This document shows positions 5,876 through 7,309 of a DNA stretch of 7,309 nt, piece by piece. Under the pieces are notes generated by a model. The model did no database searches and had not been told where the DNA came from. It was given only the letters and a program-made list of their open reading frames with translations. The position numbers were made by a program, and so were the translations under genes. The DNA is taken from the NCBI GenBank assembly GCA_012512295.1, contig JAAZDI010000170.1:1-7309 (forward strand), read 5' to 3'. Every line of letters begins with the position of its first letter. Position 1 is the stretch's first letter. Source of the stretch: Syntrophomonadaceae bacterium. GTDB taxonomy: Bacteria; Bacillota; Ch66; Ch109.

Positions 5876-7309
5876 TTATTTAAGTTCCTGAATCAAGAGA
5901 CAATCATCCTCCGGATCAAGGATTTCTAGGAAAAACTCGGTATTTTCTCCTTTTGTTACGACACCATCCAGCACCTCAAATAGCTCACCAAGGGCCTTCA
6001 TTGATCCTGGCGGTACGTTAGATAATTGCAAGCGGAGGGTCCCCCCTTCTGGCAGTTCAAAATCCACCAGATCCAGGGTCTCAATGGTCGATTTAGCTCC
6101 TCGGCTATAGATACTGCCTAATCGCCGCAATAAGGGCAAGAGCTTTTCCGTTCCTTCCTTCCCCGCGAGATTAAAGCCTCGGTGCTGGGTGGTGATCCAA
6201 CCTAACTCAGAGGCCCGGGCCGGCGTAATCAGGACATCCTCGGGTTGAGGAGTATAAAGAACCGCCCCGGACCCATGGATTAGATCCGGCTTTTTTTGTT
6301 GATCCGGCGAACCGCGAAAAGCAAGCAGTCGGTCGTTTTTAACCAAATTCACTACCGCCTCATTTAGGTCCTGAGTCGAGAATTCGCCTAATTTCTCCAT
6401 CAGGTTTTCCGTAAGCTGCTGCACCGAGGCTGAGCCGCTCTCAGCAACCGCATAGTAAAGTCCTTCGCCCACTTTGGCCGGATCAATCTGCTTAGTGTTG
6501 GTCCAGCCGCGCTGGTTTGCCCCTTGGACAGTGATAAGTCCATAGCCCGGATCAGCCAAGTTAACCCCCATGGGAACCTCATTTTCCTGGTGATATAACT
6601 CATCCGGTCGGACATTATTCGCCGCCCCCATGCGGAAGACAATCCATTCGCCCTTTTGGACCCCAGCCCGCACAATCTGATCTAGGACTCCAAAATTTTC
6701 TAGGACTGGCCAGCTCCGAACGCAGCAGAAATTTTCCCGGAGCTTGGCCAGAGCCACTGTATCCGTCTGCTCAAAAAAGAGTTTTTTCAGATTCATCAAG
6801 TCTGACTGGGTGGTATTGCGGTCGGTGAGAAGTTCTCCATCTTTAATCAATGCCTCTATAATTAACTCAATAAAGGGTACCCCGCCCTCGCCACCAGCGG
6901 TCTTAATTTCTTTTTGTCCAATTTGCCCTGATGTTGAAGGATAATAGAGTTTCGTATAGATACTCGCTACGGCGGTTTGTAGGTCAAGCTCAAGTTTGGT
7001 ATAACGCTGCTGAAAATCTTCCGCTTCCAAGTGCTGGGGATTAACTCCATAATTCTGCGGTTTTTCCTTTAGAAGGCGCATTGCCTTAACTTGGCGAGCA
7101 ATTCCCTCAATTCGTTGTCTAACCTCCTGAGTTCGGGTACTTTGTGCCTGAAAGAATTCTTCCTGCTCGTTGCTACTTCTGATTGTTACCGTTTCCGGGG
7201 CAAGGATAAAAATGAGGTTTTGTTGCTCTCTCGGCTTGTTCAACCCCTTGGTGGTCACGAACTCCTCAATATCAATAGTATCAGCCGTTAGCGAGACCAC
7301 CCCCAGGAC
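5876..7309 (-). CDS. DUF499-type (COG1483-like) ATPase, C-terminal part, cut by the window edge
   Basis: C-terminal 477 residues of a much larger protein; the family is usually around 1000 residues, with the Walker ATPase core in the half outside this window. The frame is open to the last base (V-L-G-V-V-S-L-T...). A GTG at 7300 is therefore an internal codon and not a start. Counting that GTG as residue 1: residues 20-37 (LNKPREQQNLIFILAP) look like a post-ATPase strand; 43-115 are charged and probably coiled coil; 265-370 (NTKQID...SVQQLTENL...ELGWIT) look like one or more winged-helix units; the last ~75 residues (DFELPEGGTLRLQL ... FFLEILDPEDDCLLIQELK-stop) form a compact beta/alpha end domain. 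No Walker motif is visible here, so the assignment rests on these C-terminal features and on the linked DUF1156 methyltransferase and PLD-helicase. It is probably the energy-using core of the defence complex. Confidence 0.75.
   Translation of the reverse strand, partial: VLGVVSLTADTIDIEEFVTTKGLNKPREQQNLIFILAPETVTIRSSNEQEEFFQAQSTRTQEVRQRIEGIARQVKAMRLLKEKPQNYGVNPQHLEAEDFQQRYTKLELDLQTAVASIYTKLYYPSTSGQIGQKEIKTAGGEGGVPFIELIIEALIKDGELLTDRNTTQSDLMNLKKLFFEQTDTVALAKLRENFCCVRSWPVLENFGVLDQIVRAGVQKGEWIVFRMGAANNVRPDELYHQENEVPMGVNLADPGYGLITVQGANQRGWTNTKQIDPAKVGEGLYYAVAESGSASVQQLTENLMEKLGEFSTQDLNEAVVNLVKNDRLLAFRGSPDQQKKPDLIHGSGAVLYTPQPEDVLITPARASELGWITTQHRGFNLAGKEGTEKLLPLLRRLGSIYSRGAKSTIETLDLVDFELPEGGTLRLQLSNVPPGSMKALGELFEVLDGVVTKGENTEFFLEILDPEDDCLLIQELK

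Noticed and set aside
6773..6790. A6-CTC-T6 tract on the minus strand as a frameshift site or terminator
   Set aside because: It encodes LKKLFFE in frame, the codon phase does not match the X XXY YYZ slippery pattern, and the AT-only stem inside a coding region is not a credible terminator.
7298..7300. GTG at 7300 as the true start of the right-hand gene
   Set aside because: The frame is open to the window edge, the product would lack any ATPase motif, and the sequence before it (V-L-G) reads as coding; the gene is simply truncated.
1..7309. Frequent ACCGGT/CCGG-containing words as a regulatory or modification-site array
   Set aside because: They are scattered through coding sequence with no regular spacing and fit general codon and composition bias.

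Overview
The window is a four-gene block, all on the minus strand, from what looks like a prokaryotic anti-phage defence island. Read 5'->3' on the minus strand the order is: (1) the C-terminal ~477 residues of a large ATPase resembling the DUF499/COG1483 family, cut by the right edge; (2) a 202-residue protein I cannot name; (3) a complete ~1077-residue DUF1156/COG1743-type adenine-specific DNA methyltransferase with Zn-ribbon cysteines; (4) a protein with an N-terminal phospholipase D (PLD)-like nuclease domain fused to an SNF2-type helicase, interrupted by an in-frame TAA and running off the left edge. There is no credible plus-strand gene, RNA gene, CRISPR array or insertion sequence.

The gene set fits the predicted defence cassette in which a DUF499 ATPase, a DUF1156 methyltransferase and a PLD/helicase protein occur together. 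These are families that public annotation names 'anti-phage-associated'. A plausible division of labour, by analogy with restriction-type systems such as DISARM and BREX, is that the methyltransferase marks self DNA while the ATPase and the nuclease-helicase act on unmarked invading DNA. This is inference; nothing in the window proves the mechanism. Spacers are short (21, 103 and 113 bases) and each start has a recognisable Shine-Dalgarno site, so the genes are probably one operon. A possible attenuator hairpin sits before the last gene.

Three things stand out. First, the helicase frame is open on both sides of the TAA at 278-280, so the effector looks recently broken, or the base is an error. 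Second, the spacer between the 202-residue gene and the methyltransferase carries a degenerate copy of the 3' end of the 202-residue gene, which also creates a spurious upstream ATG for the methyltransferase. Third, the methyltransferase contains a sharply bounded ~720-base block of about 42% GC between flanks of about 57-58%, suggesting a mosaic gene.

The host cannot be fixed from this window. Roughly 50% GC, strong GGAG/GGTGA-type ribosome binding sites and a TTG start would suit a Clostridia-like Firmicute, but this is a weak inference.
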